Shown piece after piece: positions 9,258 through 17,603 of a stretch of 64,000 nt of DNA (positions are counted from its first letter, which is position 1; the number at the start of each line of letters is the position of its first letter). The notes beneath the pieces are model-generated. The model worked only from the letters and a program-made list of their open reading frames with translations, was not told the origin of the DNA and did no database searches. The DNA is from Prodigiosinella aquatilis. GTDB taxonomy: Bacteria; Pseudomonadota; Gammaproteobacteria; Enterobacterales; Enterobacteriaceae. The stretch lies in contig CP128857.1 in assembly GCA_030388725.1 (NCBI GenBank), forward strand, positions 1,364,001-1,428,000, given 5' to 3'. The position numbers were made by a program, and so were the translations under genes.

Positions 9258-10205
9258 TCAATGAGAGGAGTGCTCGCTCATGTTCATGTTTTCATGATTT
9301 GGCGTGTCATCTTTTTTAGATGCACTTTCATCATGGTGTTGCATGATCATGTCGTTGCCAGTGAATTTTTTGATGATCTGACGGAACAGATCCGGTTGTA
9401 CTTGCGAGAAGTATTCCACTGGATGGTACTCGCTCGGCTGCGCCAGTTTGTCAAACTCATCCATATTACTCAGTGTATGGGATGATTTACGGACGTTATC
9501 GACCCATTGATCAAATGCTTCTCGGGTAGGTGTGGCGATAGCGGTAAATTTCATTCCAGAAAATCCTTTTCCGCTATAACTGCCTGAAATTCCTTTATAC
9601 TTCCCAGGTTCATTTGCGATCAAATGTAACTTCGTCTGCATCCCAGCCATCGAGTAGATCTGTCCGCCAAGACGAGGAATAAAGAAGGAATTCATCACTG
9701 AATCAGACGTAATCCTAAACGAAACAGGTACGTTTGTCGGGAAAGCGAGTTCGTTTACACTGGCGATACCCAATTCGGGGTAAATGAACAGCCACTTCCA
9801 GTCAAGGGAAACGACTTGGACAGTGATAGGTTTGATATCAGAATCCAGTGGCTTGTATGGATCAAGCGAATGAGTTGTCTTCCAGGTAATGGTAGCCAGG
9901 ATCACAACAATGATAATTGGCACTGTCCAGACTACGGCTTCGATTTTATTGGAGTGGGACCAGTTTGGCGTATATTTCGCCTTCTCATTGGACGCACGGA
10001 ACTTCCAGGCAAAAGTAATCGTCATAACGATCACGGGGATAACGACGATCAACATTAAGCCAAGGGCTGTCAGTATCAACGAACGTTGCTCTAAGCCGAT
10101 CTGTCCTTTGGGGTTCATTAGTGCCATATCACAACCACTAAGTAGTAAAGTAGTTGCAAATAAAGACAACATCCCAAAAATTTTATTGTATTTCTTGAGT
10201 CTCAT
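9258..10205 (-). CDS. cyoA: Cytochrome bo3 ubiquinol oxidase subunit II (lipoprotein)
   Basis: The 315-residue product is the first gene of the cyo operon. The signal peptide ends in the lipobox LLSGC, with the acylated Cys at 25, followed by two membrane helices and a periplasmic cupredoxin-like domain. As expected for a quinol oxidase, the CuA ligands of cytochrome c oxidases are missing. The C-terminal tail is rich in His, Asp and Met (residues about 285-315) and more acidic than usual. Confidence 0.96.
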   Translation of the reverse strand: MRLKKYNKIFGMLSLFATTLLLSGCDMALMNPKGQIGLEQRSLILTALGLMLIVVIPVIVMTITFAWKFRASNEKAKYTPNWSHSNKIEAVVWTVPIIIVVILATITWKTTHSLDPYKPLDSDIKPITVQVVSLDWKWLFIYPELGIASVNELAFPTNVPVSFRITSDSVMNSFFIPRLGGQIYSMAGMQTKLHLIANEPGKYKGISGSYSGKGFSGMKFTAIATPTREAFDQWVDNVRKSSHTLSNMDEFDKLAQPSEYHPVEYFSQVQPDLFRQIIKKFTGNDMIMQHHDESASKKDDTPNHENMNMSEHSSH

Positions 10206-10625
10206 CTAGCGACCTCAATTACAAGGGCTCTATTGTCATTTACGCGAGCGGGCATTTTACGGGAATGTTACCGTACTGTAAACATTATTAAGGGTATGTC
10301 ACTTTTTTGTTGCTAAAATTTGCTCTGTTTGTCACATATGTAACCTATTATGAAAAATTATTTTAAAAACAGTAAGTAACATATTTTAAAAGAAAATATG
10401 GATTCATGTTAAAAAATACAATTGACTCTGTGGATTAATTTTGCAGATGTAATGCATAACACTGAATGGTGTACCGTCATAATAAAAAAACAGTTGAAAT
10501 AATTACTACAGTAGCAAAATTAAATTTTTTCTTCTTTTATCCTGACAGGGAAAAAATAATTCAACGAAGTGATTAAATACTTATTAGTGCTTTATTTCTA
10601 TGTTTCATCGATGCAGTAAACAAGT
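10206..10625. other. AT-rich spacer holding the cyo promoter
   Basis: These 420 bases lie between the end of ampG and cyoA and contain no reading frame I can support. They are strongly AT-rich and must carry the minus-strand cyo promoter. In E. coli this promoter is controlled by ArcA, FNR and Fur. I could not assign individual boxes with confidence. Confidence 0.6.
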
Positions 10626-12092
10626 TTACAAACGGCGTAACGATAGGTAATCCAGTAGGCCGCCTAGAAGAATACCGGATATTGCCAATGTCATTCCCAG
10701 TAGCAACATACCATCAAAGACGCTAGTGGTGTGAAACCACGCCAGTCGATGAAGTATCCATAAGGCCGCACCACCAACCACGACTACACAACCGATGAAA
10801 AACATCCTTACCGCAGCAGTATAAAATTTAGGATACGAATCCCGTGGCATGAAGGTGTCATTTATTTGTGTATATTCAAGGGTGCGTCGGCATAACAGTA
10901 GCAGTAGTAATCCAGGAATAGAGATAAAAATAGAGAACAGATAAAACCATCCCCAGCCATAATATTCGACAAACCACCCTGATATTGGACCGACATATAC
11001 ACGTCCTATCGCTGAAATCGCTGATAGTAACGCGAATTGTGTTGCGGAAAATGACTTGTTACAAAGTGTCATCAGTAAGGCTACAAATGCCGCCGTCCCC
11101 ATACCACCACAAATATTTTCCAGAAAAACGGCGCTGGCCATCGTTAGCATATGCCGCTCAGTGATCGCGAGAAACCAGTATCCGGCATTGGACACCGCTT
11201 GAAGAATGCCAAATATCATTAAAGCTCTGAATAGAGACCAACGCTGCATCAGCAGGCCACCGTAGAGTGCGCCTACGATGGTGGCAAACAGCCCCAGCGT
11301 TTTGTTCACTAGTCCGACATCACCTGGATTGAAACCCACACCACGAATGAGAAATGTGGTGCTGAGACTGGCAGCAAAAGCGTCGCCGAGCTTGTACAGA
11401 ACGATCAATATCAACACGAGCCAGGCATTATTACGGCCAAAAAAGTCTTTCAATGGTGCAACAATCGCCTGTTCCATATTGTGTGGTGCTGGCTTATTGT
11501 CTGGTTCAGGGGCGAATACGGTAGCGATAACACAAAGCAGCATTAATCCAGCCATGAGCCAGTAGGTAAGATGCCATCCTAAAAATCTGTCGGCTACCCA
11601 TAATGCCAGACCTCCCGATACCAGCATGGCCAAGCGATAGCCCAATACGGATATTGCTGCGCCACTACCCCGTTCCTGGGCGGGTAACAGATCCGTTTTG
11701 TAAGCGTCGAAAACAATATCTTGTGAGGCCGAACAGAAGGCGACGAAAATGGCCAATGTGGCAAGTAACCATAAGTCGCTTGATGGTGTGAGCATGCCCA
11801 TGTACGTAATGGAAACTACCAGAGCAAGTTGAGTTAGTAGAAGCCACCCTCGACGGCGTCCGGCAAAAGGCGGCGTGTAACGATCCATCAACGGGGACCA
11901 GAGAAACTTAAAAACGTAGGCTTGACCGACCAGTGAAAAAAAACCTATCGTTTTCAGATCGATATTTTCCACTGTCATCCATGCTTGAAGCGTACCTGAC
12001 GTTAATGCCAGTGGTAGTCCGGAAGCGAATCCCAACACCAGCAGAAAAATGGCATTACGTTGACTTAACAGTGCGAAAATACGACTTAACAT
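10626..12092 (-). CDS. ampG: Muropeptide permease AmpG
   Basis: The 488-residue product is an inner-membrane MFS transporter that imports GlcNAc-1,6-anhydroMurNAc peptides for cell-wall recycling, which also sets the signal for AmpC beta-lactamase induction. It has about 14 hydrophobic segments, and the conserved N-terminus FASGLPLALTSGTLQAWM is present. It follows yajG on the same strand after 60 bases, as in E. coli. Its ribosome site (AAGGA) sits at the foot of a strong hairpin. Confidence 0.95.
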   Translation of the reverse strand: MLSRIFALLSQRNAIFLLVLGFASGLPLALTSGTLQAWMTVENIDLKTIGFFSLVGQAYVFKFLWSPLMDRYTPPFAGRRRGWLLLTQLALVVSITYMGMLTPSSDLWLLATLAIFVAFCSASQDIVFDAYKTDLLPAQERGSGAAISVLGYRLAMLVSGGLALWVADRFLGWHLTYWLMAGLMLLCVIATVFAPEPDNKPAPHNMEQAIVAPLKDFFGRNNAWLVLILIVLYKLGDAFAASLSTTFLIRGVGFNPGDVGLVNKTLGLFATIVGALYGGLLMQRWSLFRALMIFGILQAVSNAGYWFLAITERHMLTMASAVFLENICGGMGTAAFVALLMTLCNKSFSATQFALLSAISAIGRVYVGPISGWFVEYYGWGWFYLFSIFISIPGLLLLLLCRRTLEYTQINDTFMPRDSYPKFYTAAVRMFFIGCVVVVGGAALWILHRLAWFHTTSVFDGMLLLGMTLAISGILLGGLLDYLSLRRL

Positions 12093-12102
12093 GAGAGATC
12101 CT

Positions 12103-12139
12103 TTCCCTTGTCCTGAAAGGTTTCATCAGGGCAAGGGAA
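12103..12139 (-). other. Long hairpin in the yajG-ampG intercistronic region
   Basis: The 14-bp stem (TTCCCTTGTCCTGA against TCAGGGCAAGGGAA on the plus strand, one wobble pair) has a 9-base loop. On the minus-strand transcript it ends 10 bases before the ampG ATG and abuts the ribosome site, so it could limit ampG translation or protect the yajG end. There is no T-tract. Confidence 0.6.
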
Positions 12140-12152
12140 GCGGAATGAACAG

Positions 12153-12731
12153 TTAATGGGAATTGGTCTTGATAAAACTACTTATGCTGGTGTCTTGTGC
12201 CATATCGTTAATGACATCACCTAACACCTGATTAACTGCTTTGGTTATCTTTTCATTGGTGGCGGTCAATACGCCTTGAACGTCATAAGTAGCACGATAG
12301 TTTTTTACTTGTTTATTACCATTTGTTGCCTGAGCGATAATAGAAACATCCGCACGAGTAGTGATGCTATAACGCAGGTCGCCTTCAGTGACATCGGCGT
12401 ACAGTTTATTAACAACGATCTGCAATGCTACTGGGCCACCGGTACCAATCATATAACCACGGGCCGCCATTTGTTTTTCCAGGGCTTCCTGTAACAGAAA
12501 ACGCAGATCGCGGGAAGCTTTCAGGGTAACCAGTTGACCATCACGGTTAACTTTGGCCAAGGCTTGATCAGCTCGCTGATCAACACCATTGATACTAATT
12601 GTTATCCCCATCAATGTAGGATCCTGCGAAGGAAGCGTAATCTTGGGAGTAATCTCAAGCGTATTACTTTTGCTCGCGCATCCTGCGAGTATGAGTGCGG
12701 CGAACAGGGGTAAAATGAATTTTTTTAACAT
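12153..12731 (-). CDS. yajG: Putative lipoprotein YajG
   Basis: The 192-residue product has an N-terminal signal and the lipobox LILAGC (Cys18). The mature protein belongs to the YajG family (DUF of enterobacterial lipoproteins with no known activity). It is cotranscribed with ampG in the usual order, which ties it loosely to the cell envelope. Confidence 0.92.
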   Translation of the reverse strand: MLKKFILPLFAALILAGCASKSNTLEITPKITLPSQDPTLMGITISINGVDQRADQALAKVNRDGQLVTLKASRDLRFLLQEALEKQMAARGYMIGTGGPVALQIVVNKLYADVTEGDLRYSITTRADVSIIAQATNGNKQVKNYRATYDVQGVLTATNEKITKAVNQVLGDVINDMAQDTSISSFIKTNSH

Positions 12732-13059
12732 GCGTATTTTCTCAGTAATGATTAGGGGCGTTAGCTGATAAACATTCCTGCCATCATATCATTGCCACTA
12801 ATAAGGGAAAGAGCTGAGAGTGGTTAATATCGTCCGAATGCTCTCTTTTTCGGGCTAATCCAGACGTTTAATTTTTTACTATAAACTGACGGCGTAATAC
12901 ACGCTGGCGGTGTGCGCGTTTTTTTGTTACTTATCACTTGAGTAAAGCTATTCATATCAGTGAAAACACCGCTAATATTGAATTGAACAGAGAGTTCATA
13001 ACATGATGAAAACACCGATAGATATTGCTCCTTTCCCTAAGTTCTAAAAGGGTAATTGT
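12732..13059. other. Divergent spacer between yajG and bolA
   Basis: These 328 bases carry divergent promoters. A GC-rich imperfect repeat (ACGC...GCGT, about 12901-12918) runs into seven T residues at 12919-12925 on the plus strand. This is terminator-like but has no recognised upstream gene. No coding frame is supported. Confidence 0.4.
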
Positions 13060-13374
13060 ATGATTCGTGAGAATATTGAAGCTAAATTACGTTCCTCATT
13101 TGCACCAGAGCACCTTGAAGTGATCAATGAAAGCTATCGCCACAACGTACCTGCTGGCTCTGAAAGCCATTTCAAAGTTGTCGTGGTCAGTGAGCATTTT
13201 TCCGGTGAGAAGGTGATCAGTCGCCACCGTGCAATTTATAGTGTATTAGCCGAAGAGTTGGCGGATTCGGTGCATGCGCTGGCATTGCATACTTATACCC
13301 CAAAAGAGTGGAATGACCTGAAAAATGCAGTGCCTTCTTCTCCGCCTTGTGGTGGCGCAGGGCTGACAATTTAG
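13060..13374 (+). CDS. bolA: Transcriptional regulator / Fe-S partner BolA
   Basis: The 104-residue product of the BolA family affects cell shape, stress response and biofilm in E. coli and pairs with monothiol glutaredoxins around a [2Fe-2S] cluster. The conserved segment SGEKVISRHRAIYSVLAEEL contains the ligand-type His. The start is an ATG after AAGGGTAATTGT. The gene precedes tig in the standard order. Confidence 0.95.
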   Translation: MIRENIEAKLRSSFAPEHLEVINESYRHNVPAGSESHFKVVVVSEHFSGEKVISRHRAIYSVLAEELADSVHALALHTYTPKEWNDLKNAVPSSPPCGGAGLTI

Positions 13375-13590
13375 ACCTTCAGGCACGCTTTTCGAGAGTG
13401 CATGGATGCTATGGTGCGAAAAGTGTGAATCTCCTTCTCTAATAGAGTGGTTACTCTCCTCGACTCATTCTATCTATATCGCTATAATGCTGCGTCTTAT
13501 TTTCCGGAATGTATTCGGGACGCTTCTGACTAAAGGGAACAGGGCTCTGGTAAAGTAGCCATCCTGGTTCTGTGAGACTGTGATCAGCAG

Positions 13591-13608
13591 AACATCTACT
13601 GAGATGTT
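13591..13608 (+). other. Hairpin in the tig leader
   Basis: The perfect 7-bp stem AACATCT/AGATGTT with a 4-base loop lies about 60 bases upstream of the tig start. The role is unknown. Confidence 0.4.
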
Positions 13609-13665
13609 CTTCATGAAAATGGCTCTTGGGGTTGACCGAGCACTGTGATTTTTTGAGGTAACAAG

Positions 13666-14970
13666 ATGCAAGTTTCTGTTGAAACCACTCAAGGCCTTGG
13701 GCGCCGAGTAACGATTACCGTTGCTGCTGATAGTATCGAGACTGCTGTTAAGAACGAACTGATCAGCGTGTCTAAAAAAGTTCGTATCGACGGCTTTCGT
13801 AAAGGCAAAGTGCCAATGAACATCGTTGCTCAGCGTTATGGTGCTTCCGTGCGTCAGGACGTGCTGGGCGATTTGATGCAGCGTCATTTTGTTGACGCCA
13901 TCATCAAAGAAAAAGTTAATCCTGCTGGTGCTCCGAACTATGTTCCGGGTGAATATCAGGAAGGTGTTGATTTCACTTACTCTGTGGAGTTTGAAGTTTA
14001 TCCGGATGTGGAGCTGAAAGGTCTGGATACGATTGAAGTCGAAAAACCGTTGGTTGAAGTGACTGATGCAGATGTTGACATCATGCTGGAAACGTTACGT
14101 AAACAGCAGGCAACATGGAAAGAAACTGATCGCGCAGCCGCGGCAGAAGATCGTGTAACTATCGATTTCACCGGTTCTGTTGACGGTGAGGTGTTTGAAG
14201 GTGGTAAAGCGTCCGATTTTGTACTGGCAATGGGTCAGAATCGTATGATCCCTGGTTTTGAAGATGGTGTTGTGGGTCATAAAGCCGGTGAAGAATTTAC
14301 GATTGATGTAAATTTCCCTGAAGATTACCATGCTGAAAACCTGAAAGGTAAAGCGGCCAAGTTTGTTATTGTGCTGAAAAAGGTTGAAGAGCGTGAACTA
14401 CCAGAATTGACGGCTGAATTCATCGAGCGTTTTGGTGTTGAAGACGGTTCTGTTGACGGCCTGCGTGCCGAAGTACGTAAAAACATGGAACGTGAACTGA
14501 AAAGTGCTATACGTAACCGTGTGAAATCACAGGTTATCGATGGGCTAGTGGCAGCGAATGAAATCGATGTCCCTGCTGCACTGACTGATGGTGAAATTGA
14601 TGTTCTCCGTCGCCAGGCCGCACAGCGTTTCGGTGGCGATGAAAAGCAGGCTTTGGAATTACCACGCGAGTTGTTTGAAGAACAGGCCAAACGCCGTGTG
14701 GTTGTTGGGCTGCTGTTAGGTGAAGTTATTAGTGTCAACGAGTTGAAAGTGGATGACGCTCGCGTTAATACATTAATTGCAGAAATGGCTTCTGCTTATG
14801 AAGATCCAAAAGAAGTCATTGATTTCTACAAAAAAAATAAAGAAATGATGAACAATATGCGCAATGTCGCTTTGGAAGAACAGGCGGTTGAAATGCTGTT
14901 ATCCAAGGCGAAAGTGGTTGAAAAAGTTGTCAGCTTTAATGAGCTGATGAACCAGACCACTGCCGCATAA
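13666..14970 (+). CDS. tig: Trigger factor, ribosome-associated chaperone and prolyl isomerase
   Basis: The 434-residue product (432 in E. coli) has three domains. The N-terminal ribosome-docking domain carries the signature GFRKGKVP near residues 43-50. An FKBP-type prolyl isomerase domain spans about 155-245, followed by a long helical C-terminal chaperone domain. It binds nascent chains at the ribosome exit. The gene heads the tig-clpP-clpX-lon cluster and has its own terminator. Confidence 0.97.
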   Translation: MQVSVETTQGLGRRVTITVAADSIETAVKNELISVSKKVRIDGFRKGKVPMNIVAQRYGASVRQDVLGDLMQRHFVDAIIKEKVNPAGAPNYVPGEYQEGVDFTYSVEFEVYPDVELKGLDTIEVEKPLVEVTDADVDIMLETLRKQQATWKETDRAAAAEDRVTIDFTGSVDGEVFEGGKASDFVLAMGQNRMIPGFEDGVVGHKAGEEFTIDVNFPEDYHAENLKGKAAKFVIVLKKVEERELPELTAEFIERFGVEDGSVDGLRAEVRKNMERELKSAIRNRVKSQVIDGLVAANEIDVPAALTDGEIDVLRRQAAQRFGGDEKQALELPRELFEEQAKRRVVVGLLLGEVISVNELKVDDARVNTLIAEMASAYEDPKEVIDFYKKNKEMMNNMRNVALEEQAVEMLLSKAKVVEKVVSFNELMNQTTAA

Positions 14971-15006
14971 TAACGATTCCCCTTGGGGAAGCGTTGAGTC
15001 AGGTAG

Positions 15007-15037
15007 AGCCCGCAGTCTTGCCGCTGTGGGCTTTTTT
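15007..15037 (+). terminator. Terminator of tig
   Basis: The stem AGCCCGCAG/CTGTGGGCT has one wobble pair and is followed by six T residues, 36 bases after the tig stop. Confidence 0.88.
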
Positions 15038-15164
15038 CTACCCGGCTACTTACGGTCGTTGATATGAAATCCCCGGCTAACGCTACCGAATTTGCACTAT
15101 CATTAGTGATGAAGCCTGTTTTCATAACGATAAGGCTTTAATCAAGATTAATCACTGGTGTAAG

Positions 15165-15193
15165 CTTGAAAACGGATGCAGGATACCCCAATT
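15165..15193 (+). promoter_or_regulatory. Sigma-32 (heat-shock) promoter of clpP
   Basis: CTTGAAA at 15165-15171 and CCCCAATT at 15186-15193 are separated by 14 bases, close to the RpoH consensus CTTGAAA-N13/14-CCCCATNT. It lies about 155 bases before the clpP ATG. In E. coli clpPX is a heat-shock operon. Confidence 0.75.
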
Positions 15194-15348
15194 GATTAGC
15201 AACAGTACATGTCGCACCTTCAGGATTTTTCGATTGGTTTTGTTGTATTAAAGGGATTGGCGAACTGGATGCCTGAGCATGGTCTTCACTCTATATCTCA
15301 AGTAGAATCAGGCGATATACGCCGAATGTATTTATCTAGGAGACATTA

Positions 15349-15972
15349 ATGTCATACAGTGGCGAACAAGAAACACAAGCTCCACATATGGCTCTGGTGC
15401 CGATGGTGGTTGAGCAGACTTCGCGTGGAGAGCGTTCTTACGATATTTATTCACGATTACTGAAGGAACGTGTGATTTTCCTGACTGGTCAGGTAGAAGA
15501 TCACATGGCAAACCTGATTGTGGCTCAGATGCTGTTTTTGGAAGCCGAAAATCCTGAAAAGGACATCTACCTGTATATTAACTCTCCAGGCGGGGTCATT
15601 ACTGCCGGTATGTCGATTTATGACACCATGCAGTTTATTAAACCGGATGTTAGCACCATTTGTATGGGGCAGGCTGCATCAATGGGGGCATTCTTGTTGA
15701 CGGCTGGTGCCAAAGGCAAGCGTTTCTGTTTACCTAACTCACGGGTGATGATTCATCAGCCGTTGGGAGGATTTCAGGGACAGGCCACAGATATTGAAAT
15801 CCATGCCACAGAAATCCTTAAAGTGAAAGCAAGGATGAATAAATTAATGGCCACTCATACGGGACGGTCTCTTGAATCGATAGAAAGAGATACTGAGCGA
15901 GATCGTTTCCTCTCCGCTAATGAAGCGGTAGACTACGGTTTGGTAGATTCCGTATTAACCCATCGTGAATAA
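15349..15972 (+). CDS. clpP: ATP-dependent Clp protease proteolytic subunit
   Basis: The 207-residue product is identical in length to E. coli ClpP. The serine-protease triad is complete: Ser111 in GQAASMGA, His136 in MIHQP and Asp185 in ERDRF. A short N-terminal propeptide precedes ALVPMVVEQT. It forms the double-heptamer chamber fed by ClpX (encoded next) and ClpA. It is driven by the sigma-32 promoter upstream. Confidence 0.98.
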   Translation: MSYSGEQETQAPHMALVPMVVEQTSRGERSYDIYSRLLKERVIFLTGQVEDHMANLIVAQMLFLEAENPEKDIYLYINSPGGVITAGMSIYDTMQFIKPDVSTICMGQAASMGAFLLTAGAKGKRFCLPNSRVMIHQPLGGFQGQATDIEIHATEILKVKARMNKLMATHTGRSLESIERDTERDRFLSANEAVDYGLVDSVLTHRE

Positions 15973-16138
15973 TGTTATGCGCGAGGGAGTGGTTTGTAGT
16001 AGTTAGAATCAGTGTTCGGCCGAATAGTCTGTTGTGCGAGTCGTTGTTGCGCGTATTGGCTAGAAATGTCGGTGATCGCTGTGGCGCTATCGCTGTATGG
16101 TTGTCCTGCGGGCAAGAGACTAAAGAAGAGGTTTACTG

Positions 16139-17413
16139 ATGACAGATAAGCGCAAAGACGGTTCAGGAAAGTTGCTGTACTGCTCTTTCTGCGGCAAAAG
16201 CCAGCACGAGGTTCGTAAGCTGATTGCCGGGCCGTCAGTGTATATCTGCGATGAATGTGTTGACTTGTGTAACGACATTATTCGCGAAGAGATTAAAGAG
16301 GTGGCCCCGCATCGTGAACGTAGTGCGCTACCAACGCCACACGAAATTCGTCACCACCTGGATGATTATGTCATCGGTCAGGAACCGGCGAAAAAAGTAC
16401 TGGCAGTCGCGGTATACAATCACTACAAGCGCTTACGGAACGGTGACAGTAAGAATGGTATTGAGCTGGGTAAGAGTAACATTCTGCTGATTGGCCCAAC
16501 CGGTAGCGGTAAAACGCTATTGGCAGAAACGCTGGCACGTTTTCTGGATGTCCCCTTCACCATGGCGGATGCTACTACGCTTACCGAAGCCGGTTACGTA
16601 GGTGAAGATGTCGAAAATATTATCCAGAAACTGTTGCAAAAATGTGATTACGATGTACAGAAGGCACAGCGTGGTATTGTCTATATTGACGAAATTGACA
16701 AAATTTCTCGTAAATCAGACAACCCATCTATCACTCGTGATGTCTCGGGTGAAGGGGTTCAGCAGGCGCTGTTGAAACTGATTGAAGGCACTATTGCAGC
16801 GGTTCCTCCTCAGGGGGGGCGTAAACACCCCCAACAGGAATTTTTACAGGTAGATACGTCTAAAATTCTGTTTATCTGCGGTGGTGCTTTTGCTGGTCTG
16901 GACAAGGTTATTGAACAGCGTACCGATACTGGGCGTGGTATCGGTTTTGGTGCCACAGTCAAAGGTCCGTCACAGAAAGTGACGGAAGGTGAGCTGTTAA
17001 GCCAGGTTGAACCGGGTGATCTAATCAAGTTTGGTTTGATTCCTGAGTTTATTGGCCGTTTGCCTGTTGTCGCGACATTGAAAGAGCTAGATGAGAAGGC
17101 GCTGATCCAGATTTTGCGTGAACCGAAGAATGCTTTGACCAAACAGTATCAGGCACTGTTTAAACTGGAGGGTGTGGATCTGGAGTTTCGTGATGAAGCA
17201 CTGACAGCAATTGCCAAGAAAGCAATGGCTCGTAAAACAGGAGCACGTGGTCTTCGTTCCATCGTTGAAGCTGCTTTACTGGATACTATGTACGATCTGC
17301 CTTCTCTGGAAAATGTTGATAAAGTTGTGATTGATGAATCAGTCATCGCTGACCAATCTGAACCGCTGCTGATTTACGGTAAACCGGAAGCTCAGCAGGC
17401 CTCTGGCGAATAA
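16139..17413 (+). CDS. clpX: ATP-dependent Clp protease ATP-binding subunit ClpX
   Basis: The 424-residue product is identical in length to E. coli ClpX. The N-terminal zinc-binding domain has Cys15, Cys18, Cys37 and Cys40. The AAA+ module contains Walker A GPTGSGKT, Walker B YIDEIDK, the pore loop GYVGED and sensor 2 GARGLR. ClpX unfolds ssrA-tagged and other substrates into ClpP. It lies 166 bases after clpP and probably shares its transcript, ending at a strong terminator. Confidence 0.98.
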   Translation: MTDKRKDGSGKLLYCSFCGKSQHEVRKLIAGPSVYICDECVDLCNDIIREEIKEVAPHRERSALPTPHEIRHHLDDYVIGQEPAKKVLAVAVYNHYKRLRNGDSKNGIELGKSNILLIGPTGSGKTLLAETLARFLDVPFTMADATTLTEAGYVGEDVENIIQKLLQKCDYDVQKAQRGIVYIDEIDKISRKSDNPSITRDVSGEGVQQALLKLIEGTIAAVPPQGGRKHPQQEFLQVDTSKILFICGGAFAGLDKVIEQRTDTGRGIGFGATVKGPSQKVTEGELLSQVEPGDLIKFGLIPEFIGRLPVVATLKELDEKALIQILREPKNALTKQYQALFKLEGVDLEFRDEALTAIAKKAMARKTGARGLRSIVEAALLDTMYDLPSLENVDKVVIDESVIADQSEPLLIYGKPEAQQASGE

Positions 17414-17442
17414 ATAGCCGAAAAAATGAAACTAAGCGATAA

Positions 17443-17474
17443 AATGGGGGGGTTTATCCCCCCCATTCGTTTTT
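17443..17474 (+). terminator. Terminator of clpPX
   Basis: The 10-bp stem AATGGGGGGG/CCCCCCCATT with loop TTTAT is followed by CG and five T residues. Confidence 0.88.
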
Positions 17475-17489
17475 ACGCGTATTCTGGTC

Positions 17490-17517
17490 GTTGAATGTAA
17501 GACATTTATCCCCATAT
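17490..17517 (+). promoter_or_regulatory. Sigma-32 promoter of lon
   Basis: GTTGAAT at 17490-17496 and CCCCATAT at 17510-17517 are 13 bases apart. The arrangement closely resembles the E. coli lon heat-shock promoter, including the CCCCATATA stretch. It lies about 87 bases before the lon ATG. Confidence 0.82.
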
Positions 17518-17603
17518 ACTCGATACCTAGAGGTGAAACCCGTGATGACCGAGTTTCACGAGATTCCCTTAACCTGGCGGAAATGAAACTAAGAGAGAGC
17601 TCT

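Noticed and set aside
14325..14738. 137-residue Ser/Arg-rich frame antisense to tig
   Set aside because: Composition typical of the complement of a conserved gene; no ribosome site.
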